Both the position numbers and the translations under genes were made by a program. The notes beneath the pieces were generated by a model that made no database searches, was not told where the DNA came from, and worked only from the letters and a program-made list of their open reading frames with translations. Below are positions 28,728 to 28,932 of a DNA stretch of 28,932 bases, in pieces (position 1 is the stretch's first letter; every line of letters begins with the position of its first letter). Origin of the DNA: an uncultured Eubacteriales bacterium (GTDB lineage: Bacteria > Bacillota > Clostridia > Oscillospirales > Oscillospiraceae); the NCBI GenBank assembly GCA_900546515.1, contig URDG01000033.1:1-28932 (forward strand), written 5' to 3'.

Positions 28728-28932
28728 ATGAATTTTTTGGAAGAAAGAATTGTAAAAGACGGTATTGTAAAAGAGGGCAATGTTCTCAAGGTTGACAGTT
28801 TCCTGAATCATCAGATGGACATTAAACTTTTGAATCAGATGGGTGCAGAATTCAAGAAGAGATTTGCTGACAAGAACATCAATAAGATTCTTACTATAGA
28901 AGCTTCCGGTATAGGAATCGCCTGTATCGTAG
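28728..28932 (+). CDS. xpt: Xanthine phosphoribosyltransferase (partial, cut by window end)
   Basis: Only the first 68 codons are in the window. The N-terminus matches Xpt, which converts xanthine and PRPP to XMP in purine salvage: VLKVDSFLNHQMDIKLL, then MGAEFKKRFADKNINKILTIEASGIG. The ATG at 28728 has GAGGAAGAGG upstream. Codons are strikingly AT-rich (AAA, ATT, AAT, GTA) compared with the genes before it. In many Bacillota xpt is controlled by a guanine riboswitch; I see none in this leader. Confidence 0.9.
   Translation, partial: MNFLEERIVKDGIVKEGNVLKVDSFLNHQMDIKLLNQMGAEFKKRFADKNINKILTIEASGIGIACIV

Overview
The window looks like a GC-rich chromosome segment of an endospore-forming Bacillota, most likely class Clostridia (Oscillospirales-like). 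Signs are spoIIR beside ispE, the rpsO-pnp pair, strong Gram-positive Shine-Dalgarno sites, near-consensus sigma-A promoters (TTGACA, 17 bp spacer, TATAAT-like) and many intrinsic terminators. The taxon is inferred from gene content and style, not from a marker gene. The two ends are visibly more AT-rich: positions 1 to about 480, and about 28,490 onward including xpt.

Layout: (1) 1-433, non-coding, with two minus-strand fragments resembling the 5' half of tRNA-Ser, tandem repeats and hairpins. (2) 435-3854, a probable operon of a ribbon-helix-helix protein and clpB. (3) 3856-7158, nth, an acyltransferase-3 membrane protein and an NSS transporter. (4) 7277-8342, a small acidic protein gene, gene scraps, repeats and a promoter-hairpin unit that may be a small RNA. 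(5) 8346-8528, tRNA-Thr and tRNA-Asp on the minus strand. (6) 8737-12766, a membrane-anchored leucine-rich-repeat protein, azlCD and a rhodanese-TtcA fusion. (7) 12824-17107, a minus-strand operon led by an apparently autoregulated TetR: two SAM methyltransferases, an MBL hydrolase, an ATC-hydrolase-like protein, two broken small membrane-protein genes and an out-of-frame methyltransferase tail. (8) 17299-19385, a DapB/diaminopentanoate-type dehydrogenase and a MerR regulator. (9) 19713-22298, rpsO and pnp, with a long stem-loop in the pnp leader. (10) 22358-26465, minus strand: an FAH-family protein, spoIIR, ispE and a GH13 alpha-glucosidase. (11) 26706-28280, a surface protein with Ig-like domains and a C-terminal anchor. 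(12) 28411-28932, tRNA-Gly, an 86-nt structured inverted repeat and the start of xpt.

Most genes are housekeeping: proteostasis, DNA repair, tRNA modification, translation and RNA decay, isoprenoid synthesis, sporulation. The best candidate for an undescribed system is the TetR-led cluster at 12,780-17,183. It has a clean promoter and operator and tightly coupled enzyme genes, but also several decay or recombination scars. Its substrate cannot be read from the sequence. Secondary candidates are the RHH-clpB pair, the pnp leader hairpin, the promoter-hairpin unit near 7,950 and the structured repeat upstream of xpt.
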